Assembly: GCA_015227615.1 (NCBI GenBank)
Contig: JAALGZ010000022.1
Location: 1 to 64,000 of the forward strand
DNA: 64,000 nt
Source of the DNA: Labyrinthula sp. Ha
Taxonomy: Eukaryota; Sar; Bigyra; Labyrinthulida; Labyrinthulaceae
Reading direction: 5' to 3'
The position numbers and the translations under genes were made by a program. The notes under the pieces are model-generated. The model ran no database searches. It saw only the letters and a list, made by a program, of their open reading frames with translations, and was not told the origin of the DNA. This document shows positions 1-13,600 of this stretch, piece after piece (position 1 is the first letter of the stretch; every line of letters starts with the position of its first letter).

Positions 1-3000
1 TTACTCATAAGTACAAAATCTCCTGGTGCAAATTGCACTTGAGAAGATTTGAACTTTCGATTTACATATTCTCTTTTTTCTCCTTCTATCTTCTACTATA
101 ATTGGAAATATTTTTGTTCTCCTATTCTCTATCTCTGATAATAGTTTATGGCATAGATCAATAAAACGAGCTGGATCTTTTGGGAAAACAATTTTGTTTG
201 CTGAATTTATTAATGGAAAAGGTTTTAATTCCCTGGCTGGTTCGGCTACCATTTCGTTTTTTCTACCGAAGATGGAAGTCAGTTCATTAGGTGTGAAGCC
301 TTTTCGAGTTGGTGTGTTGTTTATTACATCTGTGACCAGGTCTACGAGCTCATACCATCGGTCTCGATCAAGATTGTATTCGCTGCAAAGTTGCCTGAGA
401 TACCTCAGAATATATCTATTCATCACTTCAATGGAGCCATTGCTCCATGGTGAATACACCACTGAAAAATGGTGTTGCCCACCATAGATGGAATTAAATT
501 CTGAAACAATCTGGTTGCAGAAATGAGAACCGTTATCAGTGGAGAGTTTGAAGCGAGACGGCATACCGTGCTCTGCCCTCCACCTAACTAAACCCTTAAC
601 CACAACATGAGCACTTGGACTTGGATCGTATATCATGAGAACTTTCCGAGACACATCTTCTACTAGAACTAAAAGGTATCCCGAATATACTTTCATAAAA
701 TCGGAATGCAGTAATAATTCAGAAGAATCAACTGCATGAGGTATTTCTTTATATATTCTTCTCTCCAACTTTAGGTCTTTATCGCAGTGCAAGCATAACC
801 TCTTTAATTTGGAGGCTAACATTCTGACATCTGATTTATTCAGACCTTGAAACTTATATTTGTTCAAAATACGAACCACTTCTTCTACGCTTCCATGTTT
901 ACTTATTTGATGAGCTAACACTAAAAATCTCTCTACATGATGTGGGTGTATCAAGATCTCTCCTGCTTTATTTCTATATAATCCATCTTCAGATGAATTT
1001 ACATGCGCAGTCGATTTTATTTTATCTTGTTTTTGGAGGTTCAATAGCTCTTTAACTGAGAGGTCTTTCCATTTTATTTTATTTTTAGGAAAGTTTCTAC
1101 CTACTCTGGCTTCTATGAAGGATACAGATTCTGGATCAAACCTCCATCCCTCCTGCTTATTTTCAATCAATCCTACAAATGACTGCCCCTTCTCTTTACG
1201 AATATTCACGATTTTCTTCTTCTCCAACTCAATGTCCTTCTCCCTGACCAAAAAAGTTATTCCTTTTCAGGTGAGGGTCCAGTTGTGATCATCCATTGTT
1301 GGCATGATCTCAGTCTCACTGCCCGCCGTTGATCCTAGATATCCCGAGCGCGTAAGCAAATCTGCAAGTACATTATATTGTCCACCTATATGATAGACTT
1401 CAACGTCGAATTCTTGCACTGTCAAAATCCACCTCTGGATTCTGCCAAAGGAAGATTGTTTCAAGTCTCTCGGGCTGCTCATGAGGTGCTTCACATTCAT
1501 GTGATCAGTAAGTATTTTTATTTTTCTAGTGACATTTATTAGTAAGAAACGATATCTTCGAAGGGTGTAGATGATGGGGTATATTTCCTTATCTGTTATT
1601 GACCAAAATCTTGACGACTGAGTAAATTCTCCGCTGATGAAGAATATTGGCTCCCACCCATCTCCCGAAAAGCTAGCTAGAACGCTGGACCAATATTTAT
1701 CGCTGGCATCAGTAAAGATGCCCATCTGGCCGTCAGCTTCAAAAATCTTCAACTTTTTCTCTTGGCATCCCTCGATTATCTGCAGAACTTCTGGAACTCT
1801 ACTTGATCTTCTTCTCTCCACCACTTCTCTATGTCAACTTTCTTTTTTGCATCCTTCCTCATCTTTTTCCCTTTTTCCAATTTGATGTTCTCTTCAATTT
1901 CCCTCATTTTTGTATTTAAATGTCCTTTATTTTTACTTAGGTTGGGCAAAGAATCTGATAACCAAGTTGATACATACACTACGTCTTGAAGTTGGCCAAG
2001 GGTTTGTGGACGCGGCAACTTTATAATTTTAGCGAAATAACTTGAGTCATATTTCCAATGACCTTTTTCCAGGATCCTGCCACACCATTTGGTTTTCGAT
2101 TGAATTAGATCGCACTTGTCCAAGTTGAGTTTGAACTTCTTCTGGATACAATTTTTTAGGAACGTTCCAAGTAGTTGAAGATAACCTGCAAACGAGTTAT
2201 GGTAAAATAGAGTATCATCTAACCACTACAAGGCTCCTGATCCGAATATCGATTCTCCCTCACTATTTGTCAACACCTCGTTTACCAGCCGTTCTTGATA
2301 CACCTGTGGTGTATTTCGGAACCCTTGTGGTGCCATACGCATACAATACGTACCAAGAGGTGTCACCATTCCGAAGTATTTATATGAAGTTTCCTCCATC
2401 TTCAAATAGTCAAATCCCGAAAGGCCGTCGAAAGAACCGAACCAACATTCATTCCCCTTTAGCCATCCAAGTTGCGCCTCAAGATCGGGCAAGCCAAGCC
2501 CTGTTGGCAAACAGTTTTTGTTTACCTTCCTCAAATCTACAACCATCCTGTATTCCGTTGGCTTCCTTGGCTTGGGCAACATCATCACTGGACTAGAGAA
2601 AAATGGGTTGGGTTCCCGGTAGATCATGTCCATGTCAGTGAGCTCTTGTATCTTTTTCTTTTATTCTTCTAGTATAAGTTTCTTCACTGGATATAGTTTG
2701 GATACAAAAGTGCTGCTTGATGGATTTATTTCAACCCTCATTGAAGTGAGGTTGTTGAATTCACATTTGGCTTCTTTAAAAGCAAAGGCTGCTTTGAACT
2801 CCTTCAAAATTTTTTCTAACTCTGTTCCCTGTTCTAAATTCAAAACTTGAGCCTTCACTAGGTCTTCGACTTTCTTTTCTATTTTATTATTTAGGAGCTG
2901 CTGCATTTTTGGAGTGTCGATGTGAGGTTTGCTGGATGACATTTCCACCTCATATTCCTTTCTCAGAATTTCATCCGACAGCTCATCCCGATAATATACA

Positions 3001-5178
3001 TGCTCGGCGTAGTCCGGTACTTCTCCCTCCTCTGCTGGTCCTACTTCCTCATCACTACTATTCGAACTCACCTCCGCAACTTTCCAATCTCCCATTTCAA
3101 CCATGTACATTTCTGGAATATCGACTGGATCTACACTTTCTACTATGGGAGATACGCTGTCACCGGCTACCCCCGATACTCCCCCGAGGTTCCCGACCTC
3201 AGATGAGTCCTTCTGGTTGTCCCTTGATACTTCATTTACCTGGTGTTTCTCCGAGGTTCGGTGTTGGTACGTATTTTGCTGATGGTTTTGTTGTTGGAAA
3301 TTTGAACCCCTACCATATCCTCCTCCGGTTTCTCGCTCTTTTTCTCGTTTCTTTAGTAAAGGGCAACCTTGTGCATAGTGGCCAGTTGAAAAGCAATATC
3401 CGCAAAGATTATTTTCTCTGGAATATGCCCTTCTTTTCTCCAATGGCCATCCTCTGGGTACAATATGTTTCTGATATCCATTAGCTAAGGTAATTATTTT
3501 TAATTCACTATTTTTAGGATAAAAGACTGAAGAAGCTGATTTCTTTACTGCACACTGCTGTGTGTGATCTGGTGAACTTCTTTTTGTCTTGGAAATCTTC
3601 TGATGTTGAAGGGCAGCACTTTGAATATCCCACGTTGAAATTGATATCGCCGCTCTTCGCAACCCTCTCTTCAGCAGCTTATACGTCCTCCAACCTTCTT
3701 CCGTCTGTCTCTCTTTTGCTCTACTGCTACCAAATTCGGTTGGGAGTCTCTTGATTATTTTTAGGCACACTTCTTTTTCTATGCTCTTATTGTCGAAATG
3801 AATTCCGCGAAGTATTTTATCTGCTGCCTTCAAGAATGCTCCCATGGAAGCTGAAGGACTTCCCAAGTTCTTCCACTGGATACTTTCTACCTCCCTTATT
3901 ACGATTTTGGACCTACTACGATCCTCGTTCTTTTTTATTTTTCTTAAATACTTTAGGATCTTGGCCTGGACTGTCATATCAAAGCCTTCCTCAACTAAAT
4001 CAACCTTCACTTCATTGGTCAAACATAAGGACAGATCTGCTACTGAAAGACCAAAGCGGCGTCGCACTACCATGGCCTCGCAAATGTCGTATTCTGCGAT
4101 GAATTTTGAAACCACTGGGGGGTCAAGATTAGGCAAGATTGGCTTGTCCTTGTATCTTTCCTCCCTTGCTCTGCCTTTAGCTTCGCTCCTAATTAAAGTG
4201 GGTACAGGTTGGAGTTCCGTTTCTTCTTCTTCACAACTGGAGCTATCGCTTGGTGAACATTCTTCTAGATCTGCATGCTCATGATGTATTCTAAATGGGG
4301 TACGAATGTTTGAAGGAGTGGTATAACCAGTTGGACTATTTGACAAAGGCGGGCTCACACCGCATTTTAGGAGGTTCAAGCTTCGTCTTATCTCCTCCCA
4401 TTCCTGCCTTGACAAAGTGACTGTATCACTTTTTACCCCCTTTTCGGGGATAGGATTTACTGCTGCTGGACCAGTTGATATTCCACCCTTAAATGACGGG
4501 GTTTCTTCTATTGGTTGTACGTTGACTGTTACTGAAGTATTATGGGTTTCTTCTTTTTTTTCTTCTGTATTTGTAGGAACGGTTTCACCAGTTCTTGGTT
4601 CACTGGCACGGGTTTCCAATCTGCTGGAACTTCTTAAGGTTCTTCTTTCACTCATGATTTACTACTTTTATTATTTTTGGCACTTCTGATCTTATTGAAT
4701 TCAATATGGAGTGCTAGTATAGGTTTCTACCTGTTAAAATACTTCTCTGATAAGTATTCTTTGCTGCTGGTTTTTCTTAAAACTTCTGTCTAAATCTTCT
4801 GATTCTTCTCTTCTAAATCGCAAGGAAAAGTCGACACGAGTTCTTTTCTATATTTTTAACTATTAAGTTAGTGTCTGCTTAATACTCCCTCTAAAACTTC
4901 TCACTGAACCAAATTCTACAGCTAATAAATACGCTATAATATTCTAGTCTTTACACTGCAACTTCCTGTATTCTCTTCTCGTGTCCTTACCGGTATTCTT
5001 CCAGTTAGCTATGTTTCAATTTTAAATACACATCACGAGATTTCATTCACCATACCACGTCATCACTCTAGTTAAAAAATGTTAAATTTCAAACTTCGTA
5101 AATACAATAAATTGCAAAACGATCTTTTACCAGAAATTACGAGCGCGGATACATACCGAACTTCCCCATATTTCTACA
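1..5178 (-). mobile_element. Ty3/gypsy-type LTR retrotransposon, broken, runs off left edge
   Basis: This is a minus-strand fossil of the Ty3/gypsy (Metaviridae-like) type. Reading from right to left it holds a 5' LTR, a Gag-like region with a CCHC zinc knuckle, then reverse transcriptase, RNase H and integrase; the integrase end touches the left edge, so the 3' LTR lies outside the window. The order RT-RNase H-integrase places it with Ty3/gypsy and not copia. It is broken, with about four breaks in the coding region. Its right end abuts, at 5179, sequence that is uninterrupted in the inverted duplicate near 46001, which lacks the element. The insertion is therefore probably younger than that duplication. 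Family assignment is firm; the exact outer left end cannot be seen. Confidence 0.9.
4733..5178 (-). repeat. 5' LTR of the gypsy-type element
   Basis: Read on the element's own strand, this 446-bp segment starts TGTAGAAATA and ends TATTTTAACA, an imperfect terminal inverted repeat with the canonical TG...CA ends. The right end coincides exactly with the point where homology to the inverted duplicate resumes (5179). A relative of similar length, 439 bp, lies at 40404-40842. The sequence just inside the LTR (element strand GGTAGAAACC) is where a primer-binding site would be, but I cannot match it to a tRNA. The partner LTR is off-window, so the pair could not be compared. Confidence 0.6.
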
Positions 5179-6669
5179 GTAAACCGCTTGAACAAAGAAG
5201 TTACTCTTTATAATACCAGCTGCTTCAAAACTCTTCCTTTCAATCTAAAAAAAATAATTTTCAAAAATAAACTTAAATACTTAATACAAATAAATACGAA
5301 GTTTCAAGCATCAACTTTTTTCTTACCTATTGCTCTTGCAGTTAATGAACCTCGAAGTCTTCTTGTTGAAGAGATCGTAACCATGGTTTCTGAAATTGCT
5401 ACAAGTTCTATTGATATAAAATCTATTCGTCAGGAATGTACAGTTGAATATGAGTATTCAGAGTTTTTTGAATGCATATTTCCCTTTGATCAAGAAGTAG
5501 AGAAAATAGTGAGTGGTTTACCAGATGATGTGTTAAATATCTTAGCTGATCTTATTGCAAATTATGAACTTCCACTTGAAGAAAAAGCAGAACAAGCAAT
5601 CGAAATTCTTGGTGAACCTGGATTTTGTACCCCAGAGTTTCTTGAGCTTTTACCTAGGTTGGTATTTTGTTTCTTGGATTGTGAAGAAGGATTCTGTTTG
5701 GCAAATGAAGCTGATGTACAAGAAGTACTTACTCTAAAAGCAGCACAATTTGGATGTGAAACTGATGTAGAAAATGTATGTGAAGATTTTTTTGGAGAAG
5801 TTACAGGAGAAGCTGAATGGTTAGTTGGTGTTGGTTTAGCTGGAATGATTTCTTTTCTTGGTACTGTTGGATTTACAATTGAACACTAAATTATAGTTAG
5901 TTAATAATTAATAAAAAATTAATATTTTTGGTTTCTCAAGTTTTTGCTGAACTCCTGAAGTAAACTACACTTGATTTTTTTCAGATTATATTCAAACTTT
6001 GGAGATTATATATTTGAGTGAATGAAAGTTTATTATGTAATAAAAGGAAAAGGAAACAGATTGAAAGTTTTGCCAGGAAATCAATAAAACCTTACTGGAT
6101 GAATATATTCTCAAAAAGTAGGTCTTCTTAACATTTTAAATCCTTGAACGAATAGAATAAAGAGAAATATTAGACTAATTTTGTTATGCTTAACTTATTT
6201 TATTATATTGTATATATATAAGGAATTTAAATTTAGTTTGAATAAATGGTTTTTCAATAGCAACCTATGAAAATATTGTTTCCTTTATATAGAAGCTATA
6301 AAAGTAAAAAATAATAATAATAGTGTTAAACTGTTCAATTTTTTTAACTCTTTCATACTGACTATTTTACTTTCTATTGTAATATTTATAGAAAAGTAGG
6401 AAGAAAATTGTTATTCTGGGTAATATTTTCTAGAATGGAAATTATAAACTTTAGTAACGAAAATAATTTTATCCATCAAATCTATAATAAGGTTTTTGTA
6501 TTATCTTATTTTAAAACATTAGAACTTCAAAAATAATATTTTTTCCATTACTATGAATAATATCAAAAAAGTTAAGAAAATATTAAATATATTTTAAGGT
6601 TTTTCATATGTTCTTACAAAAAAGCTTAAAAAAATATATATTATTTTCATTTCCTAACCTGTATATAGG
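5179..6669 (+). repeat. Arm 1 of a 1.49-kb inverted duplication
   Basis: This segment is repeated in reverse orientation at 44509-46001, about 37.8 kb away. By eye the arms are roughly 99 percent identical, with scattered single-base differences in both coding and flanking DNA. The arm carries a whole secreted-family gene plus about 780 bp downstream. The left edge is the gypsy LTR end and the right edge is exactly the start of a copia solo LTR at 6670. Confidence 0.92.
5296..5889 (+). pseudogene. Eight-cysteine secreted-family gene, copy A, start codon lost
   Basis: This is the near-identical twin of the intact gene at 45289-45882. The frame from the orthologous start to the stop is open for 197 codons, and the protein differs from its twin by one residue (Glu for Asp near residue 172) apart from the start. 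The start codon itself is ACG at 5296-5298 where the twin has ATG, and no in-frame ATG exists upstream; the next in-frame Met lies inside the mature protein, about 29 codons in, so it would remove the signal peptide. A gypsy-type element sits 117 bp upstream, in the presumed promoter. I infer a recently silenced copy. Initiation at ACG cannot be excluded. All eight cysteines and the GPI-like tail remain. Confidence 0.8.
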
Positions 6670-6971
6670 AGTTAGACAAGTAATTGTCCGTATCGTCTAT
6701 ATGTGTATGTGGATAAGTATATATTAAATTATATTAACTGAAATAGCTTGAAAAGAGCTTTAAAATGATATAAGTAACGTCTTTTAACTCCCAGTAGTTG
6801 TTGAGATATTGAGGTTTTACGATATTTTGTTTCTGGTGCTTATGTATTAGTAAAAATGTATTATGTAAAGTTGCACCAATTGTGCGGTAATGTAATATTG
6901 TATTATAACTATGTAAAGTGTAAACAGTCAGTATGGAGAGAGTCGTACACTCGACAGCTTAGTGTCTGACT
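6670..6971 (-). repeat. Copia-family solo LTR, no target duplication
   Basis: This 302-bp sequence matches the LTRs of the element at 49902-54965 in reverse orientation and has the same AGTTAGAC...GTCTGACT ends. Unlike the other two solo LTRs, its flanks (atagg on the left, attgc on the right) do not form a target-site duplication. Its left flank is the duplicated arm; its right flank is unrelated to what follows in the other arm. This suggests recombination between two LTRs of different insertions. Confidence 0.88.
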
Positions 6972-7458
6972 ATTGCAAAAAGCGGTCAATAACACGATGT
7001 TAATACAACTAAATGAATACGGTAAATTTCAAAAGGTTTTATATGTAGGAAATCAATCTGTTATTCTTTTATATTTGCTGTGATATCCTAAAAGCTCGAG
7101 TGGTACTATCCCTTAAGAAACTGGAAAGTAAATGGTTTCAATTTGAAACGGTTTAGTTTCTGTGAGATATATAAAAATATGTTTAAATATTAGTAGGATC
7201 AACTTTGCTCAAAAACGCCAATTCTAAGAAGTACTATTTTTACTAAGAAGCATGATAACAAGAAACTAAACAAAAAAAATGAACGATTAACTACAAAGTA
7301 TTGGTTATTGAAATAAAGTTCTATTTATTAGGTTATTTGTCTACTTTTACACTGCAATATAGATAGAAAGAAATCGTTTACTTGAATTTAAGTTAACTAG
7401 ATGATTGGATACGGTCCGAATAACTCTAGAAGTATTTCCTCTCAGTCAATGATTTATT
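6972..7458. other. Gene-free AT-rich spacer
   Basis: I see no coding frame, repeat or RNA signal here. It separates the solo LTR from a decayed secreted-family fragment. Confidence 0.5.
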
Positions 7459-7650
7459 CATTGTGATAAATTCGATGAACTTGTTGAGCACAGTAAACCA
7501 ATATATGGAATGATACTTGAAATATTTAAAGACTTACCTATGGAGGGTCTTGATAACGTCAATGCAATCATCAATGTCTTTGATCTTTCTTTTGAGCAAA
7601 AATATTAGCAAGTAATGCAAATAATCTTTCAAAAAAGATGTTATTTTCTA
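7459..7650 (+). pseudogene. Decayed fragment of the eight-cysteine secreted family
   Basis: A translated stretch here reads HCDKFDELVEHSKPIYGMIL, then a segment ending LSFEQKY, an in-frame stop and QQVMQII-like residues. This lines up with the second quarter of the family (for example CDFVEEYEDIVECVSPLNEI and LSLEEKSQQIIDIL in the gene at 46963-47553), in the same order and spacing. Only one of the two cysteines in this part survives, and the part after the stop, including the conserved GEPGFC core, is no longer recognisable. No signal peptide is visible upstream. The match is by eye and short, so moderate confidence. Confidence 0.55.
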
Positions 7651-10600
7651 TTGCTATGAAAAATTGTCACATATTGCTTATTGTGTTATGATTTGTGTCA
7701 ATGTTTTTATTATAAATTATAGTTGACGTGGCTACTATCTCGCATAACAGAAGCAAGTTCGCTTAATTGTATATTTGAATCTTAAACATCATGTATAGGA
7801 AAGGTTTTCGATAAGATAATTGAGTTTCCTCGATGGTTAGACAGAGCAGTTTCTCCGAATGCAGTGTACTTGATATATTAATTAGAGCTGTATAGGATAT
7901 TGAAGGCAGTGAAACATTTAGTAAAATCCTTAAGGATTTCATGCATGGTAACAAGTTAAATTCAAATAAAACTTACTTTCATAATTAAAGCCTAAAATAG
8001 TTATATACATCTCATCTTATCTCTTCATTCTTTATGAGAGCTCTTTGTAGGTATTCTTGATGAAGTTAGCAATTTTGGTACTTGCTAAGAGTTTAGCTCT
8101 ATAAGTGTGGTTGAAGATAGCTAGTTTTCCATGGCAAAATACCATCTAACCTAAATGCAGTATGTTTTTTTGGAGGAGAACTTACACCGTTATAGACACT
8201 GGGACAGACTGACCATATACACTTCCCATGATACAAACTTTGAATAAGTTATGTAGTATTATTTCGCTACAATTATTAGGTACAAAAAAGATTTGAGTTT
8301 CGTTGTAGAGCTGAATCAGAACTTAAAACATGAAGTTGATTTTGTTTTCTTCGCAGTGAAGAAAATATATTACCCGATTTAACTCTTAATAATGCAACTA
8401 AAATGAGTTGCATTCCTATTAGCTTCATCAACAAGAAAAGGATATGTGCATTTAGATTGATTTTATTTACTTCAAAAAACCTTATTTAATCTATTGTAAA
8501 TTTTACTTACTAAAAAATATCTTTAATTATGAGTATTGAAAATAAATATCTTCTATATGATTGTTTTCTTGTTCTATTAACTACAGTAGCTGCATCATAT
8601 TTTGTATAGAACATGGATTATAATTTAATAAAATTGTAATTATGTTCTCTTTTTATAAGTTCTTAAGATATTTAAGGAAATTTGCAGTAACTTTCTGGAC
8701 GATGAAAAATCTTAAAGTTTTACATTTCGCAATTTCTGTTTCACATTAAGAAATATATTTTCAAATTTGAGTTAAGAAATATATTTCAAACAAAATTTTA
8801 TGTTAAATACTTTTTTTTAATAAATTTTTTATCTAACTCTTGTTTTAATATAACTTTAAATGAAAAAAGGGGGGTTATTATTTCGTTCAATCAATACAAA
8901 GGGTTACAGCAACAGAAGGTAAGAATAAATTCCGCATACAAAGCTGTACATTATCACAGCTTGAGTTACAGTATGCTGGAGTTAAAACCAAACTTGGTTA
9001 ATTATGGCAATATTTTATTCTCACTTTTTTCAGATATTCATGAATTATTTTATAAAATGATTAAAATAAAGATTCCCAGGATTTCTGGCAATATACCGAT
9101 CATCAAAATAGAATATATATATATTCTTGGTTTATATATAAAGTCTTAGAATCTGAACCTCCGCAATAATTTAATTGCTAGTTTTCTCTTTTCTTTGAAT
9201 TTTTTTATGAGTCACAGCTTGAATACTCTTAAGGGGAATTTCTCTGATACAGATACTTTCACATCTTCCCTTGATGACTACGCACAAGAATTGTAATATA
9301 TGTCTTTAACTAATTAGTATAAATTTCGAGATTTCTCGTTTATAATAGTATTTTCAGGATATAATTATCATAAATCATCAGCTTAATAAATAGTATTACA
9401 TCATTTTGTACTTTATGAGGTTGTCTTATCTGAGCTCCATTAACCAATTTAGAAAAAAGCTATAGATACAGTTTGTAGCCCCATTAAGATAGCTCTATGA
9501 CACATGCAAAATTTCATATGATAAGAAATATAACTGCTAGAAACTTTATAATATTATCACTCTCTGCTCCGGAGATTTTCATCTACCTGATCATTGCAAT
9601 ATATCTAGGACCGAATTAACTTAAACGTGTTTCTTGTTTAAACAATCCGCATCTCCCATTCATAAAAACAAAAGGAACCAGGATTACAACAAAGTGAACA
9701 AAAGATTAAATTGGCTGGTCCAACTTAAATTATTTGAGTTTTAAATATTATTAGATACTCATCCTCGCATTGTTGTGGAGGACATGATTAAATGCGGTGT
9801 ATAAATGTAAAAACCCTTGCTGTGATATTTGAATTCATAAAAAAATCAGTTAAATTCAAGGGCTTGGACAATATTTCTCCTGGAAGAAGAAAGGATTGAA
9901 AGATAAAACAGAACTAGCTGGTAACCTACACAACATGTTACTCTAGTATTTATCGAGTTATTTTAATTTCTTTTTACTTCAATTGTGAGTCAAGACATCC
10001 TGAGGCGTCAATGGGAGGTAAGGTGAGTAGATCATCCTAGCAGTATTAGAACAAACATGTCCCTCTTTCTATAGATACTTATTTTGACTATTTTTACTAA
10101 GTTGTTGTAATTTTTTTATATTTTTGTTTGGTAGTAGAAAACGGCGTCATGTTGTTAAAATTGAAGCATCGGGGTGGAGCCCTTGTTAATCATTTGCTAA
10201 AAATATTTCACGTCTTAAACGATACAGATCAAAACTATGTTGTTTGATCTTTTAACTCTAACAGACTGAACTTAGTTAAAATTTAAGAACCTTTCTTAAT
10301 CAAGTGATCTACCATCTTTTCTAGATTGATTCTCATATCATTTTCAAAAGTATTAATTCAAGTTTGCCTTATATTTTACTGTTCTACTCTAAGTCTGCTT
10401 TACCTTGCAAGTATCTGAACCCCATAATCGCTCAAAAATTCGAAAAATCGCTAAGAAATATCGTTTTTTTTACTTTCTTGTAATTATGATTCTTTTTGTT
10501 TTAATCCATGGCCGATATGCAAGGATTAAGTAAAACTGTGCTTAAGTTTTGTCTCTCCAAGCATATCCTCTGGTCTCATGTTAATAAAAGACCATCAAAG

Positions 10601-13600
10601 TAATTATTAACATTAAATCTCCCCGTTATTTTATTTTTATCATAGAATATAGAATATTTAACAATACGAGTAAAACCGGGAATCCCCATATTCTCACCAT
10701 TAATTCCCCGGCCTCTAAAATAATGAAAACAGAGCAAATGGAATAGCATATATGATATATAATATTTATAACAGCTCGCTGGATTTATGCCAAATAAGCA
10801 TATAGACTAAAATATTATTTGGTTGAATGTATTCAGGATAATTAATATGAATTTTTAGACCAAAAGGTATATTAGATAACATACTGTCTGAATTTTTTAT
10901 ACAATCGAGAACAAGTTATTCATAGCTAAATAGATACTTCCCATCTTTGAATATAAATTTCCAAGTATGTACTATAGCACTATTGGAAGAAGATACAGAC
11001 AAGATAAAGAATCAAACGTGGTCACTTGGCATAATATAAAAACTTTAGGTTCTTTTTTACTCACTGGTCTCTGATTGCTGGTTCTTAATGAGGTGGGTAT
11101 ACTTTCGTTTTTTCGAAATTGTAAAGGTGATTGTTATGGTCTAAATGGTTCTAAGCACAGAAATTATTTTTTTTAAAGTTGATTGAAGCTAAAACTGGGT
11201 CCTATGCAACATTCATATTTTGGAAGATACCTCTATCTACATATAGCAGCCTAATGAACGATTTCAAATGATAATACATCCCGTTATAATTTCTCGGGTA
11301 TCAAAAAATCTGTTTCATCAGTGGTATAAACATAATTTTGACCACCAAAGAAGCATAAAACTTCAACACTTTGCCCTAAATTGTGTATTACTTCAATGTA
11401 TCCATGAAACCTACTGAAAGGAAGGGTCCATCATGAAAAGGAAATACGAGTCTTTTTAAAAATCAATCAAGTACTTAATATTTTGAAAATGAAATTGGTT
11501 ATTCAAAGTTATGGATGTATTTTTGCATGCAATTGGAAGTAATAAACGATTTAATTACGAACAATACACCATTTTCAGTAAGACACTGAAATAACCTTGT
11601 CTATATTTTCATATTGAAGATTGAATATACTCCACTTGTACTGAATTGGCTTAGTACTGGTAGGAATTGTTTTCACCAACTTCTAAAAAATATCCAAGGT
11701 ATTGTGAATAGGGTTACAGAAACATAAACTTAAGAATCATGAAAATAATTTTGGCTTATACTGGAATTATATTGGTGTCGTTAGCTGAGGAATGTGAGTT
11801 AAACTTAGATGAATACTCAATTTAATATTCGTATATTTAGTGTATGATCTTATAGCTACAAAATAAAACAATGTTCATATAAAGGATTACAAAAAATAAT
11901 AGAAATCTAAAATACATTGGGTTTTTTATTGACATAAAAAATAACGCATTGTCAGAATTACATCAAATTCATACCATATGTTAGCAGCAAAAAACTTAAA
12001 TACAAAATCTGGTATATGTCAATAACCTTTTTGTGACAACCCATCCTAATCATAAATTGGAAACTAATCAGATTTGGAATCTGTTTTTCTATATTAAATT
12101 CCCTTCTTGAAAGATATATATATATATAATACCACATTAGTTGTAACGCGTAGTTTTTAATTCTCTCCAAGTGCTATTTGTCCCGAAACAAGAATGCAAG
12201 AAGTAAGAGTAACTAAAGACATTTTTTTGAAACCCCAATTACAGATTCTACAAAAAATAATGCTCATTCAACAGATGATATATATATAGTTTTATTTTGA
12301 GTCATATAAATGGCTTAAAAAGCCAAGAAATTGAAGCTAAATGTATTTTAATTGACTATTAAGAGTAATTTAAATAGTCTATGCTGATTAAAAAACATAT
12401 GGAAATTATTTCCCAAAGTTTTGGGAGCATCTAGAGATGAGACAAAAATACGTTTTGTTCTCACTGCTTGAAGCACAGTAAGAAATGTGTTAAATTCTAA
12501 GATAATGGAAGGAAACTATTTGTTTAGTAAGTAAATACTTACTAATTCAGCATCAAAATAGAGAAGATACTGTTGCTATTCAAGATTGTGAAGCTATTAA
12601 CTAGAACATATTTGTATTCACAATAGACATGAAAAATGAGAACTTTTAACTTTCAAAGATTCTTTCACAGATAATTTCTTCTATCTGCTGAAGTTTCTTG
12701 TTTTTCATCAGAATAAAGCCCTTATTAAGTTTATTTTATTCTAACCAAAATACATGATAAGTACTATTTGTTGCACTGATATTGTTATTTCAAATGAATG
12801 TGAAAAACAGAAGTAATATTCGGGAACAATGGAAAGCAATTAAGGTATTTCCCTAAACCGCTATTAAGAATTAAAACCTAAATTGTTCTTAAGGACCAAT
12901 TTACACTGTAAAAAGATTGTGGTTAATCATACACCTATCTATAATTAGGTAAAAAAGACAACAAAACCCGTCTTTTGTTCATAATTTATTTTCATATTGG
13001 ACACGAAATATATAGGTGAGAAAATCCTGTAAAAATTTTGAAATATAAGAAAAATGTAAATTTATATTAAGTTTGACAGTTTCCCACGTAGGTATGATTT
13101 TTTTGAAATACTTTGTTGAATACAACCTATAACGATGGCTAATATTTTCTCAGCATTTAAATTCGATTAAACAACGGGTTTGATAACTTGAAGGTGTTTA
13201 ACAGACTTTTCTTAAGAACTTAAAACATTTTATTACTTAAAATTTTGACATATTAGAAAAAATACAGCATAAATTTTGGGATATATTAAAAACTTGTATC
13301 TGTTCAGAGTGAACTTTCGAACAGTCAGATACTCAAAAGTTAGGCAGAATTACTAAAAAGAATGTTAGAGGTTTATCCTGAACTTAATCAGGCTCTTAGG
13401 TTATTTATTCAAGGAATTATAAGCATTTTTAGCGATTTATAAAAGGGAAATAGAGTAATGCATACTTATTTAAGTCGCTGGATACTTAGATTCTGTGTTT
13501 GCAGGTCTTGACTCTGGTAATAAGTATCTATGTTCTTATTCTTTAGCTTTCTGTTAACAATAATATTTTATTATTACCTTAGCTTATATAATATCATAAT

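Noticed and set aside
5188-5295. A longer frame for copy A that would add 36 residues at the N-terminus
   Set aside because: It begins at TTG, not ATG, and the added residues correspond to the 5' untranslated region of the intact twin gene.
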